NCBI RefSeq assembly: GCF_008086175.1
Contig: NZ_VSKM01000009.1
Coordinates: forward strand, 96,996 to 160,995
Reading direction: 5' to 3'
Length of the DNA: 64,000 bases
DNA from: Bizionia saleffrena
GTDB taxonomy: Bacteria; Bacteroidota; Bacteroidia; Flavobacteriales; Flavobacteriaceae
Shown: positions 53,576-63,842 of the stretch, piece by piece
Position numbering within the stretch: the first letter of the stretch is position 1
Layout of the letters: every line of letters starts with the position of its first letter
Made by a program: the position numbers and the translations under genes
Notes under the pieces: generated by a model
What the model was told of the DNA's origin: nothing
Database searches by the model: none
What the model saw: only the letters and a program-made list of their open reading frames with translations

Positions 53576-56032
53576 TTGAATTTGCACTTCGTAGATATTA
53601 TATTACCAATTCCCATCGAAAATCTATTTACGTATAGCATAACGCAAGCGGAATCTATATTTTTAAAAATCGGGATGCGTGTGTCTGTTCCCTTTGGGAA
53701 ATCTAAAATTTATACCGGAATTGTTGGACATATTCATACCACAGCTCCGGTGTTATACGACGCTAAAGAAATTCATCAAATTCTAGACGAAGCGCCTATT
53801 GTTAACGATAAGCAAATCGAATTATGGCAATGGATTTCTAGCTATTATATGTGTACCATTGGCGAGGCTATGCGCGCTGCATTGCCAAATGCTTTTATTC
53901 TAGAAAGTGAAACCATTGTAAGTTTAAACACGGCAACGACTATTAATGATGCCGATTTAAAGGATGATGAGTTTCTGGTTTATGAAGCATTATGCCAGCA
54001 ATCAGCATTAAAAATTAAGGAAGTTTCTAGCATTTTAAATAAGAAAAATGTGCTTCCCATTATTAAGCGTTTAATTGAAAAAGAAGCAATTACCGTTGAA
54101 GAAGAAGTTTATGAGAAATACAAGCCAAAATACGTTAGATACGTTAAACTAAATGGTAACTATTCCTCGGAAGCTGAGTTAACCAAACTGCTAAATGTGT
54201 TAAGTCGCGCACCAAAACAACGCGAAGTAGTACTCTCTTTATTTACATTAACTGCCAAAACCAAAAAACCGATTAAAGTTACCGATTTGGTGGAGGCTAG
54301 CGGAAGTTCTTCCGCTATTATTAAAACGTTAATCGATAAAGACATCCTTGAGGAATACCATATTCAAACCGATCGTGTGGAATATGATGGTGATGAGAAT
54401 GAAGCTTCAAAATCCTTAAACGAACATCAAGAACAGGCTTTAAATGAGATTATAGAATCTTTTAAAACACAAAAAACAGTATTGCTTCACGGGGTAACGT
54501 CTTCAGGGAAAACGGAAGTGTACGTTAAACTCATAGAAACAGTATTAAGTGAGAATAAGCAAGTACTGTATTTGTTACCAGAAATAGCGTTAACAACACA
54601 ATTAGTAACGCGACTTCAAGATTATTTTGGTGAGCAAGTGGCCGTGTTTCATAGTAAATACTCTCCCCACGAACGTGTAGAAGTGTGGAATAACGTGTTA
54701 CACGATTCGCCAAAAGCTAGAATTGTTTTGGGTGCCCGTTCGTCTATTTTCCTTCCTTTTAATGATTTAGGTTTAATTATTATCGATGAAGAACACGAGC
54801 AGTCGTTTAAGCAATTTGATCCCGCTCCGCGATACCACGCGCGCGATACGGCCATCGTTTTAGCACATATTCATCAGGCAAAAACACTTTTAGGAAGTGC
54901 TACGCCAAGTTTGGAAAGTTATTATAATGCGAAAGAAAATAAGTATGGTCTTGTAGAAATTAACAGACGCTACAATAATGTGCAAATGCCAGAAATTGAA
55001 CTGGTAGATATTAAAGAAAAGCATAAAAAGAAACGAATGAAAGGTCATTTTAGCGATAGAATGATTGAAGAAATACAAATTACTTTAGAAGAAGGCCATC
55101 AAGTTATTTTATTTCAAAACAGACGGGGATTTTCGCCAATTGTAGAATGTAATACCTGTGGTCATTCGCCACAATGTACCAATTGCGATGTAAGTTTAAC
55201 CTACCATCAATACCGCAATCAATTGCGATGTCACTATTGCGGGTATACAATGGCGATGCAAGTAAAATGTTTGGCTTGTGGTGTAAAAGATTTAAATTCG
55301 AAAGGTTTCGGTACTGAACAAATTGAAGCAGAACTTAAAGTCCTTTTTCCAAAACGAAATATTGGAAGAATGGATCTCGATACTACGCGTGGTAAATATG
55401 GTTACGAAAAAATAATTACAGCCTTAGAGCAACAGGAAATAGATATTTTGGTGGGGACGCAAATGTTAACCAAAGGTCTAGATTTTAGGAATGTGAAATT
55501 AGTAGGCATTATGAATGCTGATAATATGATTAATTTCCCAGATTTTAGAGCACACGAACGCAGTTTTCAGTTAATGTTGCAAGTGTCGGGTAGGGCAGGG
55601 CGTACTAAAAAACGTGGAAAAGTACTAATACAGACGTATGACCCTTACCATAAAATTGTTCAGCAAGTATCGACTAATGATTATAAGGGAATGTTTAAAG
55701 AGCAACTTCAAGAACGTTATAATTTTAAATATCCGCCATTTTATAGGTTGATTAAAATTACGATACGCCATCGGGATTACGATCGTGTAAATATGGCAGG
55801 CGATTGGTTTGCTAAATCGTTACGACAAGTCTTTAAAGCCAATGTTTTAGGGCCAGAGTTTCCGCCGGTGTCGCGAGTTCGTAACCAGTATAATAAAAAC
55901 ATATTAATTAAAATACCGCAAAAGCAATCGCTAAATAAAACTAAAGAAGCCATACATAAAATCAATACGAGTTTTAATGCGGTTAAAAATTTTAGACCCG
56001 TTCGTGTAATTATAAATGTCGATAATTACTAA
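53576..56032 (+). CDS. priA: Primosomal protein N' (replication restart helicase PriA)
   Basis: An 818-residue helicase that reloads the replisome at stalled forks. The N-terminal DNA-binding domain (FVDIILPIPIENLFTYSI) is followed by Walker A LLHGVTSSGKTEVYV and the DEAH-like IIDEEHEQSFKQ. The zinc-binding Cys cluster is CNTCGHSPQCTNCD, CHYCGYTM and CLACG, and motifs V-VI appear as LVGTQMLTKGLDF and QVSGRAGRTKKRG. A TTG start at 53576 is used because no in-frame ATG precedes the conserved N-terminus; the ATG at 53571 is in another frame and stops after two codons. A second TTG at 53582 is possible. Confidence 0.93.
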   Translation: MNLHFVDIILPIPIENLFTYSITQAESIFLKIGMRVSVPFGKSKIYTGIVGHIHTTAPVLYDAKEIHQILDEAPIVNDKQIELWQWISSYYMCTIGEAMRAALPNAFILESETIVSLNTATTINDADLKDDEFLVYEALCQQSALKIKEVSSILNKKNVLPIIKRLIEKEAITVEEEVYEKYKPKYVRYVKLNGNYSSEAELTKLLNVLSRAPKQREVVLSLFTLTAKTKKPIKVTDLVEASGSSSAIIKTLIDKDILEEYHIQTDRVEYDGDENEASKSLNEHQEQALNEIIESFKTQKTVLLHGVTSSGKTEVYVKLIETVLSENKQVLYLLPEIALTTQLVTRLQDYFGEQVAVFHSKYSPHERVEVWNNVLHDSPKARIVLGARSSIFLPFNDLGLIIIDEEHEQSFKQFDPAPRYHARDTAIVLAHIHQAKTLLGSATPSLESYYNAKENKYGLVEINRRYNNVQMPEIELVDIKEKHKKKRMKGHFSDRMIEEIQITLEEGHQVILFQNRRGFSPIVECNTCGHSPQCTNCDVSLTYHQYRNQLRCHYCGYTMAMQVKCLACGVKDLNSKGFGTEQIEAELKVLFPKRNIGRMDLDTTRGKYGYEKIITALEQQEIDILVGTQMLTKGLDFRNVKLVGIMNADNMINFPDFRAHERSFQLMLQVSGRAGRTKKRGKVLIQTYDPYHKIVQQVSTNDYKGMFKEQLQERYNFKYPPFYRLIKITIRHRDYDRVNMAGDWFAKSLRQVFKANVLGPEFPPVSRVRNQYNKNILIKIPQKQSLNKTKEAIHKINTSFNAVKNFRPVRVIINVDNY

Positions 56033-56242
56033 AATAACAATAGCTTTTAAATCTATTCTTTATATAGAATTCTCTTTTTTATGTAGAGCTGTGAGCATTT
56101 ATAGGTCTAAAAGTAATTTTTAAAAAGATTCTTAATAGGGTTCTCTTTTGTGTAAAATGAAACACTAATAGTTGAGATATAAAAAAAATCCTACCCAAGA
56201 AGAGCAGGATTAATCTATATTTTATTACTGTAATGCTTCAGC

Positions 56243-56938
56243 TTAAATATTATTTAAAGCATCTACAAGCAGTGTTTTTTTGTTTCTGCTTAAAGGAATT
56301 TCGAAAGACCCCACTTCAACATTTTTACTATTAAAACGATCTACTTTATCTAGATTTACGATGTAAGATTTGTGTATTCTTAAAAACCTACCTTCAGGTA
56401 ATTCTTGTTCAAAAGCTTTCATTGTAGATAATACAACAAGAGAAGTATCGTCGGTAACTAGTTTTACGTAATCACCAAGAGCTTCAATCCATTTAATATC
56501 CTTAACATAGACTTTACGTTTTTTTAGGTTACTTTTTACAAAAATATGCTCACCTTCGGCCTCTGTATAATCAAGCTTTAGTTTGTGCTGTTCAATAGCT
56601 TTATCTACCGCTTGGTTAAAACGGTCTCTGGTAATTGGTTTTTGTAAAAAATCGGTGGCGTCGTAATTAAAGGCTTTAAACGCATATTCAGTTTTTCCAG
56701 TAACAAAAATAATTTGCGGTTTGTTATTTAAAACATCTAATAATTCGAAACCGTTTAACACAGGCATTTCGATATCTAAAAATATAAGATCAACTTTATG
56801 ATGATTTAGTCCGTTTTTAGTTTCTAACGCACTACTATATTCAGAAATCAGATTTAGCGCCTTGTGGTTTTCTATTAGCTTAACAATCGACAATCTTTGG
56901 ATTGCTGAATCATCAACTACTACACAATTTAAAGTCAT
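56243..56938 (-). CDS. LytTR-family response regulator (orphan)
   Basis: A 232-residue regulator. ATG 56938 is chosen because the receiver domain starts there (MTLNCVVVDDSAIQRLSIVK); the 60-residue longer frame has no family similarity. The receiver has phospho-acceptor Asp in LIFLDIEMPVLNGFEL and Lys in FLQKPITRDRF. The C-terminal LytTR DNA-binding domain has WIEALGDYVKLVTDDTS and GRFLRIHKSYIVNLDKVDRF. No histidine kinase is nearby. It is divergent from the ribosomal protein operon. Confidence 0.88.
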   Translation of the reverse strand: MTLNCVVVDDSAIQRLSIVKLIENHKALNLISEYSSALETKNGLNHHKVDLIFLDIEMPVLNGFELLDVLNNKPQIIFVTGKTEYAFKAFNYDATDFLQKPITRDRFNQAVDKAIEQHKLKLDYTEAEGEHIFVKSNLKKRKVYVKDIKWIEALGDYVKLVTDDTSLVVLSTMKAFEQELPEGRFLRIHKSYIVNLDKVDRFNSKNVEVGSFEIPLSRNKKTLLVDALNNI

Positions 56939-57072
56939 AGCGAAATAATATTTAGGTTTAGTTATCGACAATAGTACAAAAAATTCGGTTAAAAACCAAG
57001 AAACATCGTTTAAGTGTTTTTTTAACACAATGTTAACGCTTTTAAACGAGTCGTTTTTTATTCGAAATAATG

Positions 57073-57103
57073 TTGTGATATATAATAATAATAAGTATTT
57101 TTG
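57073..57103 (+). promoter_or_regulatory. Promoter of the rpsF-rpsR-rplI operon
   Basis: TTG at 57073-57075, 20 bases, TATTTTTG at 57096-57103, with the ATG 29 bases on. Both elements fit the Bacteroidota consensus. The short leader leaves no room for the S6:S18 autoregulatory RNA known in other phyla. Confidence 0.8.
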
Positions 57104-57132
57104 CACCCAATTTAACAATAAAATAGATTTTT

Positions 57133-57471
57133 ATGAATCATTATGAAACTGTTTTCATCTTAAATCCCGTTTTATCTGAAGTGCAGATAAAGGAAACAGT
57201 ACAGAAATACGAAGATTTTCTCGTTTCTAAAGGAGCTAAGATGGTATCAAAAGAAGATTGGGGCTTGAAAAAGTTAGCTTACCCAATTCAAAACAAAAAA
57301 AGCGGATTTTATCACTTATTTGAGTACGAAGTAGATGGTGAAGCAATTAAGCCTTTAGAAATTGAGTTTAGACGTGATGAGCGTTTTATGCGTTACTTAA
57401 CAGTTACTTTAGACAAGCACGCTATTTCGTGGGCTGAGAGAAGAAGAGCTAAATTAAAACAAAAAGCATAA
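57133..57471 (+). CDS. rpsF: 30S ribosomal protein S6
   Basis: A 112-residue S6: [20 protein letters not shown], the central [20 protein letters not shown], and [16 protein letters not shown]. It pairs with S18 on the 30S platform. First gene of rpsF-rpsR-rplI; no ssb or priB lies between. Confidence 0.97.
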   Translation: MNHYETVFILNPVLSEVQIKETVQKYEDFLVSKGAKMVSKEDWGLKKLAYPIQNKKSGFYHLFEYEVDGEAIKPLEIEFRRDERFMRYLTVTLDKHAISWAERRRAKLKQKA

Positions 57472-57473
57472 TT

Positions 57474-57770
57474 ATGGCATCTATAGAACAACAAGCAAAA
57501 GGAAAAAAAGAAGGAGAAATTAGATATCTAACTCCTTTAAATATAGAAACTAACAAGGTTAAGAAATACTGTCGTTTCAAGAAATCTGGTATTAAATACG
57601 TGGATTTTAAAGATGCGGATTGGTTATTAGGTTTTATAAACGAGCAAGGTAAAATTTTACCTAGACGTTTAACAGGAACTTCTTTAAAATACCAAAGAAA
57701 GGTATCTGTAGCAGTAAAAAGAGCGCGTCATTTAGCGTTATTACCTTACGTAACAGATTTATTAAAATAA
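57474..57770 (+). CDS. rpsR: 30S ribosomal protein S18
   Basis: A 98-residue S18, two bases after rpsF. The conserved core [40 protein letters not shown] and [17 protein letters not shown] is complete. The N-terminal extension ([20 protein letters not shown]) is normal for this phylum. Confidence 0.97.
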   Translation: MASIEQQAKGKKEGEIRYLTPLNIETNKVKKYCRFKKSGIKYVDFKDADWLLGFINEQGKILPRRLTGTSLKYQRKVSVAVKRARHLALLPYVTDLLK

Positions 57771-57783
57771 AATACCCGTAACT

Positions 57784-58236
57784 ATGGAACTTATATTAAA
57801 ACAAGACGTTGAAAATTTAGGATTTAAAGACGATGTTGTAACGGTAAAGAACGGTTATGGTAGAAACTTTTTAATTCCTACAGGTCACGCTACTTTAGCT
57901 ACAGCTTCTGCAAAGAAAGTATTAGCTGAAAACATAAAGCAACGTGCCTATAAAGAAAAGAAAATAGTTGAAGAAGCTAACAAAGTTGCAGAGGCACTTA
58001 AAGCTCTTGAGATTAAAATAACTTCTAAAGTTGGATCAGGAGACAAATTATTTGGTTCTGTAAACAACATCAATGTTGCTGAAGCAATAGCGAAAGAAGG
58101 ACAATCAATAGATAAAAAATTCATCAATGTTATTGGTGGAGCTGTAAAACGTACTGGTAAATACAATGCTATTATTCGTTTACACAGAGATGTTACTGTT
58201 GACTTAGAATTTGAAGTTGTAGGAGCGCAAGCTTAA
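57784..58236 (+). CDS. rplI: 50S ribosomal protein L9
   Basis: A 150-residue L9: MELILKQDVENLGFKDDVVT, VKNGYGRNFLIPTGHATLAT, the connecting helix, and the C-terminal GSGDKLFGSVNNINVAEAI domain. Last gene of the operon, ended by a strong terminator. Confidence 0.97.
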   Translation: MELILKQDVENLGFKDDVVTVKNGYGRNFLIPTGHATLATASAKKVLAENIKQRAYKEKKIVEEANKVAEALKALEIKITSKVGSGDKLFGSVNNINVAEAIAKEGQSIDKKFINVIGGAVKRTGKYNAIIRLHRDVTVDLEFEVVGAQA

Positions 58237-58273
58237 TACAAAACAATAACAGATTTTATAATCTGATTTTTTT

Positions 58274-58304
58274 AAATGCGCTTCTATAATTTAGAAGCGC
58301 ATTT
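58274..58304 (+). terminator. Terminator of the ribosomal protein operon
   Basis: A 13-bp perfect stem AAATGCGCTTCTA / TAGAAGCGCATTT, five-base loop, T-run. Confidence 0.92.
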
Positions 58305-58352
58305 TTTATACCAATTTTTCTGGACTTAGTCATTAAAAAAAAAAGGAAAGTA

Positions 58353-59249
58353 ATGAAGCATTTATATTTAATTTTATTAGTATTTGGTATGCTTTCGTGT
58401 AAAAACGAATCGAAGCCTGCAACAAATCAAGCCAAAAATAACACAGAAGTGTTAAAACCTTCGGCTTTAATAGACGCCTTTAAATACAAAGAAAACGCTG
58501 CGCCTATAATAAGTGTACATAGAGGTGGTAAAGGCTTAAAAAACTATCCAGAAAACAGTTTAGAGACCTTAATCTATATTAACGATAGTATCTCTGCTAT
58601 TTACGAAATTGATGTAGCTAAAACAAAAGACGGTGTGCTCGTGCTTTTACACGATAACAGTTTAGATCGTACTTCTACAGGAACAGGAAACCTTACTAAT
58701 TATACCTATAATCAATTACTAGATTTTAATCTAAAAGATGATTATGGTACCGTAACGAATTTTAAAATCCCTCTATTTAGTGACGTTTTAAAATGGGCAA
58801 AAGCGAATGCAGTGGTGTTAACGGTAGACATTAAAAAGAGTGTAGCTGCTAAAGATGTTATAAGCGCTATTAGAACTGAAAAAGCAGAAGATGTATGTGT
58901 AATTATCACCTACACTATGGAACAAGCACATACCGCTTACAAACTAGCGCCAGATTTATTATTGTCAGTATCGGCAAGAAATACCAAAGAATTTAACTGG
59001 TTATTACAGTCGTCAATTCCACCCGAAAATATGTTCGCGTTTACGGGAACACGCTTGTCTCCGGAACAACTGTATGCGTCCATCCACAATAAAGGAATTA
59101 AAACAATTTTAGGAACATTAGGGAACTTAGATAAACAAGCGGAAACCAAAGGGGATAGTCTGTATGCCCTATGGCACCAAAAAGGTATCGATGTTTTTGC
59201 AACCGATAGACCTTTTGCGGCCGCGAGAGCATTGCAACTTAGCAAATAA
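58353..59249 (+). CDS. Glycerophosphodiester phosphodiesterase family lipoprotein
   Basis: A 298-residue protein with lipoprotein signal MKHLYLILLVFGMLSC (Cys 16). The GDPD barrel has the full catalytic pattern: SVHRGGKGLKNYPENSLET, YEIDVAKTKDGVLVLLHD (Glu-x-Asp and His) and NSLDRTSTGTG. It hydrolyses glycerophosphodiesters to glycerol-3-phosphate and an alcohol in the periplasm, salvaging lipid head groups. It contrasts with the divergent GDPD-like protein at 38.6 kb, which lacks the HRG Gly. Confidence 0.9.
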   Translation: MKHLYLILLVFGMLSCKNESKPATNQAKNNTEVLKPSALIDAFKYKENAAPIISVHRGGKGLKNYPENSLETLIYINDSISAIYEIDVAKTKDGVLVLLHDNSLDRTSTGTGNLTNYTYNQLLDFNLKDDYGTVTNFKIPLFSDVLKWAKANAVVLTVDIKKSVAAKDVISAIRTEKAEDVCVIITYTMEQAHTAYKLAPDLLLSVSARNTKEFNWLLQSSIPPENMFAFTGTRLSPEQLYASIHNKGIKTILGTLGNLDKQAETKGDSLYALWHQKGIDVFATDRPFAAARALQLSK

Positions 59250-59301
59250 TACATGACAAGAACAACGGTAAAACGCAAAACAAAACGTAATTATTTTTTA
59301 G

Positions 59302-59769
59302 ATGAAATACGCAAGACTTACAAAAGAACAATTTGAAGAATTACACAAAGAATTTATTAATTTTCTGGCATCGCAAACAATTACTGCTACCGAATGGGAA
59401 GCTTTAAAAAGCAATAAACCAGAATTAGCCGAGCTAGAACTAGACGTTTTTAGCGATTTAGTTTGGGAAGGCGTTCTTGGTCAGGCGCAATATTTAGAGC
59501 ATATCTCGCCACAAAGCATTCATTTATTTGCTTTAAATGAAGACCGAATGCATCTTATTGGGATCAAAGTTAAAAACGATATCGATGTCACGACACAAGA
59601 GGGTTTTAACTGGTTACGAGAGAATTTAATGGATGAAAATATTGAATTTGTTCAAGCACACAAAGAGTATACTGACGATAAAAATGTAGATAAGTTTACA
59701 TTAATAGAGCAAGGTGCTAATATTACAAAAGGCGATTTGTACCTTTATATGTCTAAAATTATCAATTAA
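59302..59769 (+). CDS. DUF6495-family protein
   Basis: A 155-residue soluble acidic protein: MKYARLTKEQFEELHKEFIN, TATEWEALKSNKPELAELEL, FSDLVWEGVLGQAQYLEHIS. I recognise it as the flavobacterial family DUF6495, which often lies next to hisS as here. Function unknown. Confidence 0.7.
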   Translation: MKYARLTKEQFEELHKEFINFLASQTITATEWEALKSNKPELAELELDVFSDLVWEGVLGQAQYLEHISPQSIHLFALNEDRMHLIGIKVKNDIDVTTQEGFNWLRENLMDENIEFVQAHKEYTDDKNVDKFTLIEQGANITKGDLYLYMSKIIN

Positions 59770-59845
59770 AAAAGCGCATCTTAATTAAGACTCTTATTTA
59801 TGTTTAAAAGATGGTGACGACTAAAATAATTCTAACAAAAACGAT

Positions 59846-59853
59846 TATTTTTG
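59846..59853 (+). promoter_or_regulatory. Candidate -7 box for hisS
   Basis: TATTTTTG, exact TAnnTTTG, implying a leader of about 100 bases before hisS. A 13-codon frame in that leader (from about 59889) has no His codons, so it is not a His attenuator. Confidence 0.45.
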
Positions 59854-59962
59854 TAATACAGGAACGTGTAAAGTACATCATTTTAAAAATGAAGAAGCGG
59901 TGTTACTTTCAATTTTCAACTTATAATTAATTAAAAATACTACCCTATTTTAGGAGCTTGAT

Positions 59963-61336
59963 ATGGCACAGAAACCAAGTATACCAAAAGGCACAAGAGA
60001 TTTTAATCCGGAGCAAGTGGCCAAAAGAAATTACATCTTTAGTACGATAAAAACACAGTTTGAGCGCTTCGGTTTTCAGCCAATCGAAACACCTAGTTTT
60101 GAGAATTCCGATACGCTAATGGGGAAATATGGAGAAGAAGGCGACCGATTGATTTTTAAAATATTGAATTCTGGAGATTATTTATCTAAAGTCGATGATG
60201 CCTTATATCAAGAGAAAAACTCGAATGCGACGACTGCTAAAATCTCTGAAAAAGCCTTGCGTTACGATTTAACGGTACCCTTTGCGCGTTACGTAGTACA
60301 ACATCAAAACGAGATTGAATTCCCGTTTAAGCGTTACCAAATGCAACCGGTTTGGAGAGCCGATCGTCCGCAAAAAGGACGTTTTAGAGAATTTTATCAA
60401 TGTGATGCCGATGTGGTAGGAAGTGATTCTTTATTTCAAGAAGTCGAATTTATTCAGTTGTACGACAATGTATTTTCAGCTTTACAATTAGAGGGGGTTA
60501 CTATTAAAATTAACAACCGAAAAATACTATCTGGAATCGCTGAAGTTATTGGTGCTAGCGATAAACTTATCGATTTTACTGTCGCGTTAGATAAATTAGA
60601 TAAAATAGGAGAGGAGAAAGTAAAAGAAGAAATGCTAGGAAAGGGTATTTCTCAAGACGGAATTGATAAATTACAACCATTATTTACAATCTCTGGTTCT
60701 TTTGAGTCTCAAATTGAAAGTTTAAAAGACATTTTAAGTACTTCTGAAGAAGGTACTAAAGGTATTAAGGAATTAAGTACTATAAATAAAACAATTACAG
60801 CGTTAGGCTTAAAAACAGCAACATTGCAATTGGATGTTACTTTAGCGCGCGGTTTAAATTACTATACAGGTGCTATTTTTGAAGTTTCTGCCCCCAAAAA
60901 AGTGAGTATGGGATCGATTGGCGGCGGCGGCCGTTACGATGATTTAACGGGCGTTTTCGGACTTAAAAATGTAAGTGGTGTTGGTATTAGTTTTGGTTTA
61001 GACCGTATTTATTTAGTACTTGAAGAATTGAACTTATTTCCTTCAACAATTACAAAAACAACCGAAGTTTTATTTATAAACTTTGGTGACAATGAAGCAT
61101 TAGCCTGTTTAAAAGCCGTACAAGCGCTTCGCGAAAACCATATTAATGCAGAGCTATATCCAGATGCTGCTAAAATGAAAAAACAAATGAATTATGCCAA
61201 TAAACGCAGTATTCCATTTGTTGTTTTAGTGGGTGAAGAAGAGCTTAATAACAATACGTTTACTATAAAAAATATGGAAAGCGGTGAACAAAGCCAACTA
61301 AATTTAGAGGCTTTAATTGCTCACTTTAAAGCGTAG
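59963..61336 (+). CDS. hisS: Histidine--tRNA ligase
   Basis: A 457-residue class II synthetase. N-terminal [20 protein letters not shown] (GTRDF motif), [11 protein letters not shown] (motif 2 area), [30 protein letters not shown], the His-specific [15 protein letters not shown] and motif 3 [15 protein letters not shown], then an anticodon-binding domain. HisZ is excluded by the intact histidine A motif and anticodon domain. Confidence 0.96.
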   Translation: MAQKPSIPKGTRDFNPEQVAKRNYIFSTIKTQFERFGFQPIETPSFENSDTLMGKYGEEGDRLIFKILNSGDYLSKVDDALYQEKNSNATTAKISEKALRYDLTVPFARYVVQHQNEIEFPFKRYQMQPVWRADRPQKGRFREFYQCDADVVGSDSLFQEVEFIQLYDNVFSALQLEGVTIKINNRKILSGIAEVIGASDKLIDFTVALDKLDKIGEEKVKEEMLGKGISQDGIDKLQPLFTISGSFESQIESLKDILSTSEEGTKGIKELSTINKTITALGLKTATLQLDVTLARGLNYYTGAIFEVSAPKKVSMGSIGGGGRYDDLTGVFGLKNVSGVGISFGLDRIYLVLEELNLFPSTITKTTEVLFINFGDNEALACLKAVQALRENHINAELYPDAAKMKKQMNYANKRSIPFVVLVGEEELNNNTFTIKNMESGEQSQLNLEALIAHFKA

Positions 61337-61369
61337 TTTCCTTTCCTAAATATTCTTAATACTAAAAAA

Positions 61370-61392
61370 AATCCCGAAAATATTTCGGGATT
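61370..61392 (+). terminator. Terminator after hisS
   Basis: A perfect 10-bp stem AATCCCGAAA / TTTCGGGATT, ATA loop, long A and T runs. Confidence 0.92.
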
Positions 61393-61584
61393 TTTTTTAG
61401 TATACTCTTCTTCAAAAGTTGCATAATTTTTATTGAATTATTTCTCTTTAGCAAAACCAGAGGTACTTGAATTTTATTAGTTGGAGTGACTTAGCTAATT
61501 TCTTTTCGGATCAATTATAACTTCAAATGAGCAAATCTTATTTCCAAACATTATTTATATTTAGGTGTAATTTAATTGGAAAAT

Positions 61585-62037
61585 ATGATGAAAAATGTAT
61601 TTAAAGTAGTATTAATTGCGATTTTAGGAGTGGTATTCTCTTGTAAGAATAATACAACGGAGCAAAATGTTGAGGGTCGAGTCAATCCATTAAACGAAGA
61701 TTTAACCAAAACTACCAATTATAAGAAAAACGGTAATTTTGAAGATAACGAAACTTTTAATGTCACAGAAGATTCGGATAGCATCAATGAGAATTGGAAT
61801 TTAAACGATCCCGACAGACAGAAAGCATTATATTCTAGATTTCGTATGGATGACACTCAAATTGAAATGTATGAAACTGCTTTGGAAAATTGGTGGTCCA
61901 CAGACTTAGATCATCCCTATGATAAATTATCTGCAAATGAACGGATAAAAGAAGAAGGTGCAATTTTAAAAGAAATCTTGAACGATTCTCAGTTTAATCA
62001 ATATAGCCAATGGGCTAACGACAATGATGAGCGCTAG
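61585..62037 (+). CDS. Small lipoprotein, unknown
   Basis: About 150 residues from ATG 61585 or 61588; a TTG frame from 61576 adds three residues. The lipoprotein signal MKNVFKVVLIAILGVVFSC is followed by an Asn/Thr/Glu-rich linker and an acidic, Trp-containing domain (ETALENWWSTDLDHPYDKLS, EGAILKEILNDSQFNQYSQW). The domain's helical, Gln/Trp-rich end hints at protein-protein contact. No family is recognised. Confidence 0.7.
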   Translation: MMKNVFKVVLIAILGVVFSCKNNTTEQNVEGRVNPLNEDLTKTTNYKKNGNFEDNETFNVTEDSDSINENWNLNDPDRQKALYSRFRMDDTQIEMYETALENWWSTDLDHPYDKLSANERIKEEGAILKEILNDSQFNQYSQWANDNDER

Positions 62038-62368
62038 AAAGGAGTAACAAAATTAAATGTTTTACTAATTATAGTGTAAAGATGTATTCCAAAGGGTTGA
62101 ATAGTTCCTTTTCGGCATTGGTATTCAGCCCTATTTACTATTGAGGTTAAGTAATAAGTTCAATTGTTAGCAAGAAGAGTATTAGTAAAAAAAAGTCAAG
62201 ACTTTAATCTCGACCTTTTAAGTTTAATTTATTTCGAGGACGACTATTTAATTGGACTCGTGCGTATTCTGAATTCTAATCATTTTAAGTCTATTCCCTT
62301 TAATTTATTGCATTAGCAAGTGTTTTTAATATAATAACATTTTACTACGTATGCTTTATTGCTCTGTT
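62038..62368. other. 331-base intergenic region, nothing recognised
   Basis: No frame, promoter or perfect repeat that can be defended. An imperfect hairpin at about 62190-62220 (AAAAGTCAAGACTT...CGACCTTTT) may end the acyl-CoA dehydrogenase transcript. Confidence 0.45.
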
Positions 62369-63730
62369 TTATACAAACGCACTGTAACCAGTAATGGCTC
62401 TGCCAACAATTAATGTGTTTATTTCTTTTGTGCCCTCGTAAGAATAAATGGCTTCGGCATCTGCTACAAAACGCGCGACATCATATTCTAAAAGAATACC
62501 ATTACCGCCCATAACTTCTCGGGCACGACTTACAACATCTCTAGTACGCATAGAGCAAAATACTTTAGCAAGAGAGGCATGTTCATCTGTAAGTAAACCC
62601 TGATCCTGTAATTCGGAAAGACGATACACCATTGCTTTCATCGCTGTAAGATTAGCTAACATTTCTACTAAATGATTTTGAATAAGCTGGAACTTTGCAA
62701 TGGGTTTCCCAAACTGTTCACGCTTTTTAGTATATTTCAACGCACTCTCGTAAGCGCCTCTTGCACAACCCAAGGCTTGCCAAGCAACACCAGCGCGCGT
62801 CATTCGCAGTACTTTAGCGGTGTCTTTAAAAGAATTTGCTTTTTGTAAACGGTCGCTTTCTGGTATCTTACAATCGGTTATGGTAAGGAGTGCATTTTGT
62901 ACTGTCCGTAAAGCCATTTTGTTTTCAATTTTTTCTGCTGTATAACCAGGATTACCTTTGCGTAATAGAAATCCTTTAGCTTGGTTATCATCTATATCTC
63001 GTGCCCAAATAATAATAACATCTGCAAAGGTAGCATTGCCAATCCATTTTTTTTGTCCGTTTAATATCCATTCATCACCCACTTTTTTACAAGTCGTTTC
63101 CATTCCTCCAGCAACGCCACTGCCTACGTTTGGCTCGGTTAAACCAAAAGCTCCAATAGCTTCCATTTTTTGCATTTTCGGTAGCCATTCTTGTTTTTGT
63201 TCCTCGCTTCCGCAAAGGTAAATGGAACCCATAGCGAGTCCGCTATGTACGCCAAAGAATGTAGATATTGACACGTCTACACGTGCTAATTCTTCGGCTA
63301 TAATGCCCTCCATCATAAAGGGTAAGTTAGGACAGCCGTAACCTTCATAAGTCACACCACAAATATTTAACGCCGCTAGTTTTGGAATAATTTCCATCGG
63401 AAATTCGGCTTTGTTCCAATAATAATTGGCAATAGGTTGTACTTCTGTTTCCATAAAGTTGCGAACTTTTAATTGAATGGCACGCTGATCTTGTGTCAAT
63501 TTTAAATCGAAATCGTAGAAATCGCCATCGATAGGTGGTAGATTATGTTGTCCTTTCTTGACTTTTTCAGTAAGCATTTTCATCAAGCCTTTAAGTTGGT
63601 TGTCGTCCAACTCTCCCACAGATTTCATAATTTTAGGCAAATCTATTTTTTTTGAAATCTCACCTAATTCGTTGAAATCTATTTGTTTCATTAAATGGGT
63701 GATTTGTTTTATCTTTTTGAAGAATTCCAT
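62369..63730 (-). CDS. Acyl-CoA dehydrogenase, glutaryl-CoA dehydrogenase-like
   Basis: A 453-residue flavoprotein. The N-terminus has an about 65-residue helical extension (residues 1-68) before the dehydrogenase fold. FAD/substrate motifs: GAFGLTEPNVGSGVAGGMET, QKKWIGNATFADV and the C-terminal AIYSYEGTKEINTLIVGRAI with the catalytic Glu position as in glutaryl-CoA dehydrogenases. It probably oxidises glutaryl- or a related dicarboxylyl-CoA in lysine/tryptophan breakdown, passing electrons to ETF. A short-chain acyl-CoA role is possible. Confidence 0.82.
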   Translation of the reverse strand: MEFFKKIKQITHLMKQIDFNELGEISKKIDLPKIMKSVGELDDNQLKGLMKMLTEKVKKGQHNLPPIDGDFYDFDLKLTQDQRAIQLKVRNFMETEVQPIANYYWNKAEFPMEIIPKLAALNICGVTYEGYGCPNLPFMMEGIIAEELARVDVSISTFFGVHSGLAMGSIYLCGSEEQKQEWLPKMQKMEAIGAFGLTEPNVGSGVAGGMETTCKKVGDEWILNGQKKWIGNATFADVIIIWARDIDDNQAKGFLLRKGNPGYTAEKIENKMALRTVQNALLTITDCKIPESDRLQKANSFKDTAKVLRMTRAGVAWQALGCARGAYESALKYTKKREQFGKPIAKFQLIQNHLVEMLANLTAMKAMVYRLSELQDQGLLTDEHASLAKVFCSMRTRDVVSRAREVMGGNGILLEYDVARFVADAEAIYSYEGTKEINTLIVGRAITGYSAFV

Positions 63731-63842
63731 TGTTATTATTTTACGTTGATTTGTGGTTTATAATGTGCGCGTTTGTTTTTTATTTAGACATCAAAGAACA
63801 CACATACTTTATTATTATCTAAAATAACTAAAACTCTTTATA

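Noticed and set aside
56939..57118. 60-residue N-terminal extension of the LytTR regulator
   Set aside because: The receiver domain starts normally at 56938; the extension has no family similarity and runs toward the rpsF promoter.
59889..59930. Short leader frame before hisS as a possible histidine attenuator
   Set aside because: The 13-codon frame contains no histidine codons and no terminator/antiterminator pair is seen.
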